Below, piece after piece: positions 41,145-49,244 of a DNA stretch of 52,391 nucleotides. The position numbers and the translations under genes are program-made. The stretch comes from Nitriliruptoraceae bacterium (GTDB taxonomy: Bacteria > Actinomycetota > Nitriliruptoria > Nitriliruptorales > Nitriliruptoraceae). Under the pieces are notes generated by a model, which saw only the letters and a list, made by a program, of their open reading frames with translations, had not been told where the DNA came from and did not search any database. The DNA is taken from assembly GCA_003558435.1 (NCBI GenBank), contig PWLR01000096.1, positions 1 to 52,391 on the forward strand, in the 5' to 3' direction. Position 1 is the stretch's first letter. Each line of letters opens with the position of its first letter.

Positions 41145-42773
41145 TCAGGCCTGCGGGGCAGCCACGCCGCCCTCCGCGGTGGTCGGCGCCTCGTCGACCC
41201 GGCGCGGTAGGCGGCGTGTGGCCGCCTGCGCAGCCAGCGCCAGCGCCGCGACCCCGAGCAGCGCCGAGCGCAGGCCGACCAACTGTGCCTCGGCGTAGTC
41301 CTCGACCAGCGCATCCACCTCGTCGTCCGACAGGTCGGCCGCAGCCAGGGCGTCGCGCACCGTGTCGGTGTCCGCGAACGGCACGCCGGCGCTGATGCGT
41401 ACCGCCGCGTCCGCGCGGAGCGCCGGCTCGAGCCGCTCGTCGGCCGCGACGCTCGCGCCGAACGTCGCGGTCAGGGAGCCCAGCACCATGGCCCCGACCA
41501 ACGCCGTGCCCAGCGCCGCGCCAAGGTTCTGTGCGGTGAACTGCAACCCGCCCGCCTCGCTGCGGGCCGCGTCGTCGACCGACGACTGCACCACGTTGCC
41601 AAGCTGCGAGGCGACCAGTCCCATCCCGGTGCCCAGCAGCGCCATCGTGATCGCGAACGCGGTACCCGCCAGTTCCGGCCCGATCACGGCCAGCACGCCG
41701 AGCGCGGCCGCCATGATCATCGCGAGCCCGACGCGTACGACGGTGCGCGGTCCGAGCCGGCCCGCCAGCGAGGCACCGGCCAACGACGCCACGAGCAGCG
41801 CGACCGACACGGGGAGCAACTGCACGCCGGTGCGGAACGCGTCCAGTCCGAGCACCAACTGCAGGTACAGCGGCAGGGTGAAGAACAACCCGAGCAGCAA
41901 GGTGTTCTGCGCCAGGCCGGTCAGCAGCCCGGCCCGCAACGGCGCGTTGGCGAACATGGCCAGGCGCACCAGCGGATCGCGGCCCGCCTCCTCGCGCCGC
42001 CGCTGCCAGCCGACGAAACCGGCCAGCACCACCACCCCGCCGGCGAACACGAAGGGGGTCAGCGAGAACCCGAGCGGCGTCACCGGCGACGAGCGCGGCT
42101 GGAGCCAGCCCCAGGCACTCGCCTGTAACGCCGCCAGCACGACCAACGCCAACCCGATCGCCGACAGCACGGCGCCGACGAGGTCGAGTTCGGGACGGCG
42201 AGCCGGACCCGGGGGTTCGCTCAGCAGCCGCACCCCTGACAGGATGAGGAGCACGAGGACCACCTCGCCGACGAACACCAACCGCCAGGACAACGAGGTG
42301 GTGACCCAGCCACCGAGGATCGGGCCGACCGCGACCCCGACACCGGCGGCGGCCCCGAGCACACCGTAGGCCGTCGCCCGTTCGCGCCCCCGGTAACTGC
42401 CGGCCACGAGCGCGACCAACGACGGCAGGGCGAGCGCCGCGCCGGCGCCCTCCAGCACCGACCATCCGATCACCAGCACCCCGACGCCCGGGGCCATCGC
42501 CGTGGTCGCGGAACCCACCGCGTAGATGGCCATGCCGATCGTGAACGTCCGACGGCGGCCCCAGCGGTCACCGAGCTTGCCCCCGGTGATCATCAGGGCA
42601 GCCATCACCAGCGAGTAGGCCGTGATCACCCCCTGGATCGCGACCACCTCGGTGTCGAGTTCCTCGACGAGCGTGCCGATCGACACGTTCATGACCGCGG
42701 TGTCGAGCACCAACAGCACTTGGGCGGTCGCGAGCACCGCCAGTGCGCTCCACCGCCCCCGGCTTCTGGTCAC
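41145..42773 (-). CDS. DHA2-family (EmrB/QacA-type) MFS drug exporter
   Basis: Proton-driven efflux of drugs or other hydrophobic compounds. 542 aa, 14 predicted helices. Motif A variant GGKLGDRWGRRRTFTIGMAI after helix 2, motif D1-like LDTAVMNVSIGTL in helix 1, motif C GVLGAAAGVGVAVGPILGGW in helix 5, LGTGMGLVASQLGNVVQSSV and QFTAQNLGAALGTALVGAMV late. A ~60-residue acidic soluble loop (AADLSDDEVDALVEDYAEAQ) precedes the last helix, as in many actinobacterial members. GTG 42773 with GGGA upstream is preferred; an extension to 42899 is possible but reads as noncoding. No TetR/MarR regulator adjoins it. Confidence 0.92.
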   Translation of the reverse strand: MTRSRGRWSALAVLATAQVLLVLDTAVMNVSIGTLVEELDTEVVAIQGVITAYSLVMAALMITGGKLGDRWGRRRTFTIGMAIYAVGSATTAMAPGVGVLVIGWSVLEGAGAALALPSLVALVAGSYRGRERATAYGVLGAAAGVGVAVGPILGGWVTTSLSWRLVFVGEVVLVLLILSGVRLLSEPPGPARRPELDLVGAVLSAIGLALVVLAALQASAWGWLQPRSSPVTPLGFSLTPFVFAGGVVVLAGFVGWQRRREEAGRDPLVRLAMFANAPLRAGLLTGLAQNTLLLGLFFTLPLYLQLVLGLDAFRTGVQLLPVSVALLVASLAGASLAGRLGPRTVVRVGLAMIMAAALGVLAVIGPELAGTAFAITMALLGTGMGLVASQLGNVVQSSVDDAARSEAGGLQFTAQNLGAALGTALVGAMVLGSLTATFGASVAADERLEPALRADAAVRISAGVPFADTDTVRDALAAADLSDDEVDALVEDYAEAQLVGLRSALLGVAALALAAQAATRRLPRRVDEAPTTAEGGVAAPQA

Positions 42774-43707
42774 GTCAGATCCCGTTTCCCGACGAACGCC
42801 ACACGTGGTTCGAAGGGCAACCCGGTGTCTGCCGGGCTCCGTCGACGGACCGCCTCGGGGCGTCGGATGGTCGCCCGACCGTAGCGAACGTTGCGGCACC
42901 TCGAAGCCCTCATGGCCGCCGGCGTGTGTCCGACGGTCGGCCCGGCCGATGCAGACGCCGAACTACTCAGCGACCTGCTCTCCGACCCGGTCTGCTACCG
43001 CCGCCTCGTCGCGGCTGCGCACGTCTCGCTGTCGGTGAGCACGACAGTCGCAACGCCGAGACGCGCTCGTGCCGCAACGCGATCCACCACCCCAACGCAC
43101 CGTCCGCAACGCGGTCCCGGCCCGCAGGGCCGTGGTCAACCGGAGTCTGGGCAGACCCGTCTACTGGGGGAGGAGCAGGAGAAGCTGCTGTAGAGGTGGA
43201 CTGGGCGGAGGACTTCGCGCAGCTCCTCGATCATCCACGGATGGTCGCGACCCGACCGCGACCCCGCAGGACTCCACGCCGCCGAGCCACCTGGCCGCTC
43301 GACACGACGACCGGTGCGCTGGCCCCGGCGTGTCTACTACCCCTACCCCGACAGAGCCGCGTTCGGTCCGCCTCGGCGGGCAGGTCCGGCCGAGGACCGG
43401 CACCAGCAGGAGCACCTCCCGCAGCGCATCGGCGACGACGCGGAGCTTGACCGTCAGACGTGCCGGCCAACGCCAGGGGCTTCGGGCTCATCGCCGCGAG
43501 GTGACGGTGGGTGGCGTGGTTCACACCTGATGGGGTGCTCGCCGGGTCGGCCCCACCGCACTCTTGCGGTCCACCCCGCGCGCTGAACGAACGGCGCCCG
43601 GTCCGCGCCACAACCTCGGTGGACGCTCGTGCGTCGGAGCGGTTGGACGCCCCGGCTTAACGGCGCGCCCCACCCGTGACGGGTGGTCGGACACGACAGG
43701 ATCCGAT
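42774..43707. other. Long intergenic region, possible gene debris
   Basis: About 930 bases between the exporter and the sigma factor. On the plus strand 42895-43040 has GC3-rich, gene-like codons (peptide includes ADADAELLSDLLSDPVCYRR) but then becomes arginine-rich, suggesting a broken gene; no family recognised. Nothing else is supportable. It should hold the promoters of the exporter and of the sigma operon. Confidence 0.35.
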
Positions 43708-44304
43708 GTGCTGACGATCGTGCGGGCGGGGGTGGAGCAGGGATCGTTCACGACGGTATTCAACGAACACCATCGACGGGCCGTGCGGCTGGCCTATCTG
43801 CTGACCAGCGACGCCGACCAGGCCGAGGACATCGTCGCCGAGGCGTTCGCGATGGTGTACGTGCGCTGGTCGAAGGGCGAGGTCCGGGACGTCGGCTCCT
43901 ACCTGCGCCGCGCCGTGGCCAACGAGGCCAACTCGAAGCTGCGGCGCCGCTACCTCGAACGGGCGGTGGCGGGACGTCGCTCCGGTGACGACCGCGGGGT
44001 GCGGATGATCGACGACGGTGCCGCCGATCGCGACCAGGTCTGGCAGTCCATCCAGCGCCTCCCGGACAAGCAACGCAAGGCGGTGGTCCTGCGGTTCTAC
44101 GAGGATCTCCCCGAGGCGGAGACGGCGGAGCTCCTCGGCTGCTCGGTCGGGGCCGTGAAGTCGCAGGTCTCACGCGGCCTGGCACGGCTGCAGGAACTGC
44201 TCGGGGAACCGCCCGCCGGGCGACCGACGAGACCGCCGAGGACGCCACCGCCGACCTCGACCACGACGCCAGGAACGATGACCTCTGCAGGAGGTGAGCG
44301 CTGA
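43708..44304 (+). CDS. SigE-like ECF RNA polymerase sigma factor
   Basis: Directs RNA polymerase to stress or housekeeping regulons. 198 aa. Region 2: FTTVFNEHHRRAVRLAYLLT, SDADQAEDIVAEAFAMVYVR, then KGEVRDVGSYLRRAVANEAN. Region 4: LPDKQRKAVVLRFYEDLPEA followed by the helix-turn-helix ETAELLGCSVGAVKSQVSRG. This is the actinobacterial SigE-family pattern (ECF group with Y-L-R-R-x-VxN). GTG 43708 with AGGA 7 nt upstream; earlier in-frame starts read as noncoding. Its stop overlaps the next gene by one base (TGATG), so it forms an operon with its probable anti-sigma/sensor membrane protein. Autoregulation is typical but not shown. Confidence 0.92.
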   Translation: MLTIVRAGVEQGSFTTVFNEHHRRAVRLAYLLTSDADQAEDIVAEAFAMVYVRWSKGEVRDVGSYLRRAVANEANSKLRRRYLERAVAGRRSGDDRGVRMIDDGAADRDQVWQSIQRLPDKQRKAVVLRFYEDLPEAETAELLGCSVGAVKSQVSRGLARLQELLGEPPAGRPTRPPRTPPPTSTTTPGTMTSAGGER

Positions 44305-45617
44305 TGACCCGGATCGAGGATCTGGTCCGCGACAGCCTCCGCCAGCGCGCCGAGGACGTGGAACCCACACCCGCGCTATGGCACGAGGTGGATCGGCGTA
44401 TGGCCCGCCACCGCCGGTTCCAGGTCACGGCCTGGTCCCTGGCTGCCGTCACGGCGGCGGTCGGGTTGGTGGTCGTCCCGGGCCTGCTCGGAGGCACCGA
44501 CCCGAGCGGTCTGGAGATCGAACCGATGGGCCCCACCGGCGGCGTCGTGCCTACCGTGGCGGTCGTCGCCGGCTCGAACGGGCTCGATCTGCTCGACCTC
44601 GCGACCGGTGAGCGGACCACGTTGGACGTTCCGGTGGACGGACCGGTGACCCGACTGACGATGCGGCCGGGATCGACCGCGGAGGACTTCGATCTCGCTC
44701 TCGTGCAGGCCCCCGACGCGGGTGGTGCCACGCTGACGCTCGTCTATGGCCGCGAGGGCGGCGGCGTGATCAGCACCGCCGAGGAATCGGGTGTCGACGG
44801 CTTCGTTCCCACGATCCGCTGGTCACCGAGTGGTGACCACGTCGCCTACACCGAACCGGGCGCCGACGGGCGGGTCCGACTGCTCGTCGGAACGGCCCCC
44901 GACGCTCCGGACATGACGGAGACGGGGCAGGACTCGGAGTCGCTCGACGGGTTCTTGGACCCTCGGGCCGCGACCGAGGTCGGCGCGCTGGGGTCAGACG
45001 ACGTCCTGCTCGACTGGGTCCTCACCGGGCAGGCAGAGTTCAGCGAGCTCTGGATCCGTCAGGCCGACGGAACCGTCGCGCTCCTGCGTCTGGCCGCCAC
45101 CGAAGGCGCAGGTGGATTCGTCGCCGCGAGTGACGAGGGTCCCTTGGTCCCCGACGGCTGGAGCGGGAACTGGCAGACGATGATCACCGACGTGGTCGTG
45201 GCGGTGAGCGCCGCCCCCTCCGCCCCGACCGGTGAGCCACCGGTCTACCTGCTGGCGCCGGGCACCGACGATGGACCGTCGCTGTACTGGAGCGGCCTGA
45301 CCGACCGGCAGACCGACTCGCCATCGAACATCGAGGTTCCACTCGGGTCCCGGGTCGGTGAGGGTGGCCTCGACGCGCTGTGGCTGGATGCGGAGCAGGA
45401 CGCCGCACTGCTCGGCAACGGCCAGCAGACCTGGCTGCTCACCCACGACGGCGACGGCGACTTCGGACCGATCGTCGAGGTTCCCGACGCCACCGCGGGC
45501 GCGTTGTTCGACGCGCCGGGCCGTGGGCCGCCTCGCCTTCCCGAGGTACAACGCCAACCGACCGCACCGGCCGCCTCACTTCCTGAGGATGAGGCGCGCC
45601 TCAGAGGTGCTCCCTAG
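44304..45617 (+). CDS. Single-pass membrane protein with beta-propeller-like ectodomain (sigma factor partner)
   Basis: 437 aa. A ~40-residue cytoplasmic N-terminus (RIEDLVRDSLRQRAEDVEPT, then LWHEVDRRMARHRR) is where an anti-sigma activity would sit, though no ZAS zinc motif is seen. One membrane helix follows (AWSLAAVTAAVGLVVVPGLL), then ~370 exported residues with repeated beta-hairpins of WD/TolB style (SGDHVAYTEPGADGRVRLLV; LYWSGLTDRQ; ALWLDAEQDAALLGNGQQTW). The start overlaps the sigma gene stop (TGATG). The last ~35 residues are Pro/Arg-rich and a neighbouring frame reads on (VGRLAFPRYNANRP), so a late frameshift is possible. Function as regulator of the sigma factor is inferred from position. 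Confidence 0.75.
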   Translation: MTRIEDLVRDSLRQRAEDVEPTPALWHEVDRRMARHRRFQVTAWSLAAVTAAVGLVVVPGLLGGTDPSGLEIEPMGPTGGVVPTVAVVAGSNGLDLLDLATGERTTLDVPVDGPVTRLTMRPGSTAEDFDLALVQAPDAGGATLTLVYGREGGGVISTAEESGVDGFVPTIRWSPSGDHVAYTEPGADGRVRLLVGTAPDAPDMTETGQDSESLDGFLDPRAATEVGALGSDDVLLDWVLTGQAEFSELWIRQADGTVALLRLAATEGAGGFVAASDEGPLVPDGWSGNWQTMITDVVVAVSAAPSAPTGEPPVYLLAPGTDDGPSLYWSGLTDRQTDSPSNIEVPLGSRVGEGGLDALWLDAEQDAALLGNGQQTWLLTHDGDGDFGPIVEVPDATAGALFDAPGRGPPRLPEVQRQPTAPAASLPEDEARLRGAP

Positions 45618-45704
45618 CGTCACCCACGTTCGACGAGGGGTCGTGGCGGTCCCGCGCCCGATGCGATGACGCCGCCCGAGTGGAGCAGCGAGACGGCGTG
45701 AACC

Positions 45705-45941
45705 TCAGGGCGGCCGGTGTCCGGTCGGTGTGACCAGACCCGTCCCGTAGGCGAGGACGACGGCTTGGACCCGGTCGCGTAGTCGGAGCTTGGCGAACAG
45801 CCGGTTGACGTAGGTCTTGACGGTCGCCTCACCGATGGTGAGCGTGGCCGCGTGATCGCGATCGGTCAGGTGCGCGAGCCGCGCCGGGACGCCTGCCGGC
45901 CGGGGACGGTGGGTGACGAACGGATCGCGACCAAGATGCAT
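45705..45941 (-). pseudogene. Remnant of a NarL/LuxR-type response regulator
   Basis: Carries the end of a LuxR helix-turn-helix: LTIGEATVKTYVNRLFAKLR then LRDRVQAVVLAYGTGLV. Just before it, LAHLTDRDHAA keeps the opening LTDRE-type residues, but the ~17 residues normally in between (EVLxLVAxGLSNxEIA, i.e. helices 1 and part of 2) are deleted. No receiver domain remains upstream. So it is a truncated relic, in line with other decay in the window. Confidence 0.65.
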
Positions 45942-46289
45942 GGCGGCAGGGCTGCGCTCGCCGCGGCCAACCCTGTTCCGCTCGTGCAGCTGTGGGGACC
46001 ACCCCTGTTGTCAAGAGGAGTTCGGTTGCCGCGCGCGGACCTGCGGACACGGAGCGTCATGACCCGGTCTCGCCGTGTCGGGAAGAACTCACCCCTGTGG
46101 GTCGTTCCTCGAGATGTACGCACCTCGCACGCGCCGCGGTACGCCGCCGGCGCCTCGACCCCACCGGTGGTCACCGGCGCACGACCCGCTGTCCTCCTCC
46201 TCTTCGCTGAGGCGTTCGCGCACGACTCGGGGCTCCGGCTCCGGCGCGCGGCTCGGCGTATCGTTTCCGACCCCACCGCGGGGTAGCTC
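45942..46289. other. Intergenic, nothing recognised
   Basis: About 350 bases between the LuxR remnant and the YczE gene; the regulator's receiver would have been here but no receiver motif can be read in any frame. Confidence 0.4.
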
Positions 46290-47039
46290 TTGCTCAGTCT
46301 CTTCACCACGTCCTACGCCCTCGCCACCGACCGCACCGGTCCACTCCAGGCCCGCCCCCGCCGTGCCCGCGCCCACCCGCGCCGCAACCAGCGCAGCGCC
46401 CGCACGCTTCAGCTGCTGGCCGGCCTCGTCGCGGTCGGTATCGGGGTAGGGCTCATCATCAGCGCCGAGCTCGGGGTGGCATCCTGGGACGTGCTCCACG
46501 TCGGTCTCGCCGAACTGGCCGGTTGGAGCGTCGGTACGGCCTCGGTGACCGTCGGACTCGGCGCGGCCGGCGCGGCCGCCCTACTGGGGGAGCGTCCCCG
46601 CGTCGGCAGTCTGGTACCGCTCGCGGTCGTCGGCCCCTCGATCGACGCGACGTTGCTCCTGGCCCCGGGCGCGAGCACGCTGACCGGCCAGCTGACGCTG
46701 CTGGTGACCGGGATGATCGTCCTGGCGTTGGGGGTGGGCGCCTACGTGGCTTCGGATCATGGCGCGGGCCCAAGCGACCTCGTCTTCTTGGCCATCGCAC
46801 GTCGGGGGATTCCGCTCGCCTACGCCCGGTTGCTGGTCGATGGCAGCGCGGTGCTCGGCGGCTGGGCGATCGGTGGACCGGTCGGGCTCGGCACGGTGAT
46901 CGTGACCCTGTCGCTCGGTCCGCTGATCGGGCTGGCCATCAAGGGCTTCGACCTGGTGCCGGCACGCCACGTCATCCATACCCGTGAGGCGGCGTTCGAC
47001 CACGCGCAGGGCCGCGAGCTGGCGTGGGAGATCGCCTGA
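46290..47039 (+). CDS. YczE/YyaS/YitT-family membrane protein
   Basis: 249 aa, five to six helices after a ~40-residue Arg-rich cytoplasmic start. Family features: QLLAGLVAVGIGVGLIISAE, LGVASWDVLHVGLAE (the G-x-x-x-W-D-V-L motif after helix 1), and the second-half equivalent GAGPSDLVFLAIARRG, then GLGTVIVTLSLGPLIGLAIK. In Bacillus, YczE influences surfactin production, but its general function is unknown. TTG 46290 with GGGG upstream is a weak start; a GTG or ATG closer to helix 1 is not available. It ends 267 bases before the DUF2243-linked small gene, same strand. Confidence 0.82.
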   Translation: MLSLFTTSYALATDRTGPLQARPRRARAHPRRNQRSARTLQLLAGLVAVGIGVGLIISAELGVASWDVLHVGLAELAGWSVGTASVTVGLGAAGAAALLGERPRVGSLVPLAVVGPSIDATLLLAPGASTLTGQLTLLVTGMIVLALGVGAYVASDHGAGPSDLVFLAIARRGIPLAYARLLVDGSAVLGGWAIGGPVGLGTVIVTLSLGPLIGLAIKGFDLVPARHVIHTREAAFDHAQGRELAWEIA

Positions 47040-47306
47040 GTCGGCACGTCGGGCCGGCCGCAGGTTCCGGAACCGGCGGGCATCGATCGGCACGTCAACG
47101 GCGTCAACGAGGTGGCCGATACGGAAGGTGGTGGCCTCCCTGGCCAGCTCCTGCAGGGGGGCCGCTCGTTTGGTCGCGGTCCCGTACCGACCATCTGCTT
47201 CACCTAGACGTGGGACGTGCCCGACCGTCGAGACGGGCGCTGGTGCCGACGGTCGCCGATATGACACCGTTGGGAACACCCATCGAGGAGACATCGAGGA
47301 AACGAC

Positions 47307-47459
47307 GTGTGCATGAGTTGCGCATCTCAAGCCTCGCCGCTGCTGTCGACGCTGCCCTACGGCGTGACGGCGGCCGCTGCCGTCGCCATCGCCCGGTTCA
47401 CCGGTAAGGGAGACAGCGAGGCTGACGCCACCGCCTCGAGTGGGGGCGACGAGTCGTGA
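47307..47459 (+). CDS. Small CxxC-containing ORF coupled to DUF2243
   Basis: 50 aa. GTG 47307 is preceded by GAGGA at 6 nt, and its TGA overlaps the GTG of the DUF2243 gene (GTGA). It encodes VCMSCASQASPLLSTLPYGV with a CMSC motif near the start, then an Ala-rich hydrophobic helix and a polar Asp/Ser/Glu tail. Codons are GC3-rich throughout. Probably a membrane-associated small protein working with DUF2243. ATG at 47313 is an alternative start. Family unknown. Confidence 0.6.
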   Translation: MCMSCASQASPLLSTLPYGVTAAAAVAIARFTGKGDSEADATASSGGDES

Positions 47460-47947
47460 GCGCCCAGCAGCGCGAGACCGGTAGACCCGCCAGCATCACC
47501 GCACCCGTGATCGTGATGGGAGCAGGCATCGGCGGGTTCATCGACGGCATCTTCGCCCACCAGATCTTCCAGTGGCACGGGATGCTCACCCAGCTGTACC
47601 CGAACACCACGATGCAGAACATGGAACTCAACATGTTCGCTGATGGGCTGTTCCACCTCGTCACGCTCAGCTTCGTGCTCGTCGGCTTGTACCTGCTGTG
47701 GGCACGCGCTCGCCGTGGCGCCTGGCGATGGAGTTGGCGCTCGCTGACCGGCTGGATGCTCGTGGGCTGGGGATTGTTCAACCTGGTCGAGGGCACCCTC
47801 AACCATCACCTGCTGCAACTCCACCGAGTCAACCCCGAGGCCACCAACCCACTGGCCTGGGACATCGGCTTCCTCATCCTCGGCGCTCTGCTCGTCGTTG
47901 GCGGAAGCCTTCTCGCGCGTAGCGACACGCCACGCGATGCCGCCTGA
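47456..47947 (+). CDS. DUF2243 membrane protein
   Basis: 163 aa, four helices. The family hallmark is a set of membrane histidines and aromatics: GAGIGGFIDGIFAHQIFQWH (helix 1 and loop) and FNLVEGTLNHHLLQLHRVNP (helix 3 end). These suggest a metal or heme site in the membrane, but function is unknown. GTG 47456 overlaps the small upstream ORF. DUF2243 genes in other bacteria often sit beside cytochrome oxidase-assembly-like CtaG genes; none is seen in this window. Confidence 0.9.
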   Translation: MSAQQRETGRPASITAPVIVMGAGIGGFIDGIFAHQIFQWHGMLTQLYPNTTMQNMELNMFADGLFHLVTLSFVLVGLYLLWARARRGAWRWSWRSLTGWMLVGWGLFNLVEGTLNHHLLQLHRVNPEATNPLAWDIGFLILGALLVVGGSLLARSDTPRDAA

Positions 47948-48196
47948 AGCCGGACCTCACGGAGACGGCGTTGTTCCACGGGGCAAGGCGTCGTCGTAGC
48001 CACGCACGCGTTGCATCCGCGTGCCACCCACGCTGGTCTCCGAGGTGTCCCGGTCGGCGTCCGTGGCCGGGAGGGAGGAACCGCGAGTGGCAGGCCATAC
48101 GGGCGCGCGCCTGGAGGTCGATGGCTCCGTTCCGGGACGTGTCCGCGTCCGGTTCAGCGGTGGCGTTGCCGAGGATCCGGTCGGCCGAGGAGGGCT

Positions 48197-48757
48197 TCAG
48201 CTGACGATGCCCTCGAGCAGGAGCAGGAGGCCGAAGAGGAGGAATCCGCCGGCTGCGGCGAGTTGCAGGGTGCGTTGGTGCAGTCGGGAGCCGAGCAGGT
48301 GGGTGATGGTGATGGCGATACCGCTGGCGAGGATCATCCCGAGGCTGGCGCCGAGCCAGGTGGGCACGGGTGCGCGGGTGGCGGCCAGGGTGGCGGTGGC
48401 GAGCATGGTCTTGTCACCGAACTCGGCGACGAGGAACGCGAGGGTGACACCGATCAGCACCGAGCGGCTCGGTAGCTCGCGCGGTTGATCGTCTTCGTCA
48501 TCGGCTCGCAGCGTCCAGATCCCGAAGCCGAGGAACAACAGCCCACCGCCGATCGCGAGTGCACGCTCGGGCAGCGCGGTGCCCAGTGCGGCACCGGCCA
48601 GGGTGGCGGCGCCGAGCATCAACGAGGCGGCGATGGCGATGCCGCCAAGGACGGGCCAGGGGCGGTAGCGGGCGGCGAGCGCGATGGCCAGCAGCATGGA
48701 CTTGTCACCGAGTTCGGCGAGGAACACGAGCCCGAAGGCGACGAGGGCGTCTGGCAC
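48197..48757 (-). CDS. TMEM165/GDT1 (UPF0016) family cation exporter, probable Mn2+ exporter
   Basis: 186 aa, six helices in two inverted repeats. Each repeat has the cation motif E-x-G-D-K-S/T: FLAELGDKSMLLAIALAARY in helix 1 and FLVAEFGDKTMLATATLAAT in helix 4, linked by an acidic loop (RADDEDDQPREL). Family members MneA and relatives export Mn2+ (or Ca2+). The Mn-sensing riboswitch directly upstream strongly supports manganese export here. GTG 48757 lies 8 nt after GGGAG; longer frames upstream run through the riboswitch and are not translated. Monocistronic. Confidence 0.94.
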   Translation of the reverse strand: MPDALVAFGLVFLAELGDKSMLLAIALAARYRPWPVLGGIAIAASLMLGAATLAGAALGTALPERALAIGGGLLFLGFGIWTLRADDEDDQPRELPSRSVLIGVTLAFLVAEFGDKTMLATATLAATRAPVPTWLGASLGMILASGIAITITHLLGSRLHQRTLQLAAAGGFLLFGLLLLLEGIVS

Positions 48758-48765
48758 GGTGGCGT

Positions 48766-48816
48766 CTCCCGGTGCCGGGAGGAGGACCGTGGGTACGGGG
48801 AGCCTCGACCGGCACC
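48766..48816 (-). promoter_or_regulatory. Expression platform of the Mn riboswitch
   Basis: Read on the minus strand. A 6-bp hairpin CTCCCG-GCAC-CGGGAG (48781-48766) buries the Shine-Dalgarno GGGAG just before the GTG. Upstream GGTGCCGG (48816-48809) can instead pair with CCGGCACC (48778-48771) and free it. GGTGCCGG itself can be trapped in a hairpin with CGACCG (48835-48830). The mutually exclusive pairings fit translation switching on with Mn2+. Confidence 0.6.
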
Positions 48817-48833
48817 TCGATAGGTGCGTCGGT

Positions 48834-48930
48834 CGAAGGTCTCGCCCGCCTCGATGTGAGGCCCGCGGGACCGGGCACCGTCGACGGTGCCAGCATGTCG
48901 ATCCCGCGTGTTGGGGGCTACTCCCCTTCG
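48834..48930 (-). ncRNA. yybP-ykoY manganese riboswitch aptamer
   Basis: Minus strand, 5' end near 48930. P1 pairs CGAAGG (48930-48925) with CCTTCG (48839-48834). Signature 5' segment GGGGAGTAGCC, the L3 element ACATGCTGGC, a GC-rich P3 (GCGGGA with TCCCGC capped by a CACCGTCGACGGTG hairpin), a P4 hairpin (CCTC/GAGG), and the 3' signature GGGCGAGACCTTCG all match the yybP-ykoY family (Rfam RF00080). It precedes a UPF0016 exporter, the most common gene class under this riboswitch. Confidence 0.85.
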
Positions 48931-48937
48931 CGGACGG

Positions 48938-49244
48938 GAACGTAGCCATCGGACGAGCATCCCGCGAACGATGCGCCGCACGGTGGTGACCCCGTGGTTG
49001 TTGCGTGATCGCGCCGTTGCCGGGTTGCCGGGGGAGACCGGCTCGGTCCGGACCCGATCTCGAGGCATCGAGCACGCGCCAGCACCGGGTGAGGACTGCG
49101 CACCCCAGATCCGCCCCGAGGATGCGTGGGTGGCGCCCTCGAGGGAGGAACCGCGTTCGCGCGACGGTGGTGGATGATCGTCGACAGCGGCCTCACGAAG
49201 TGCCTCGGTACGGCTCTGGACGCCGCGTCGGTCGTTGGGTTCGC
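48938..49244. other. Intergenic, promoter region of the riboswitch-gene, otherwise empty
   Basis: About 300 bases between the diguanylate cyclase stop and the riboswitch; should contain the promoter of the manganese exporter. No gene-like frame. Confidence 0.4.

Noticed and set aside
47040-47200. Minus-strand GC3-rich frame with AAPLQELAREATTFRIGHLV
   Set aside because: Gene-like for about 50 codons, but it has no start, no stop before running antisense into the YczE gene, and no recognised family; kept only as a possible remnant.
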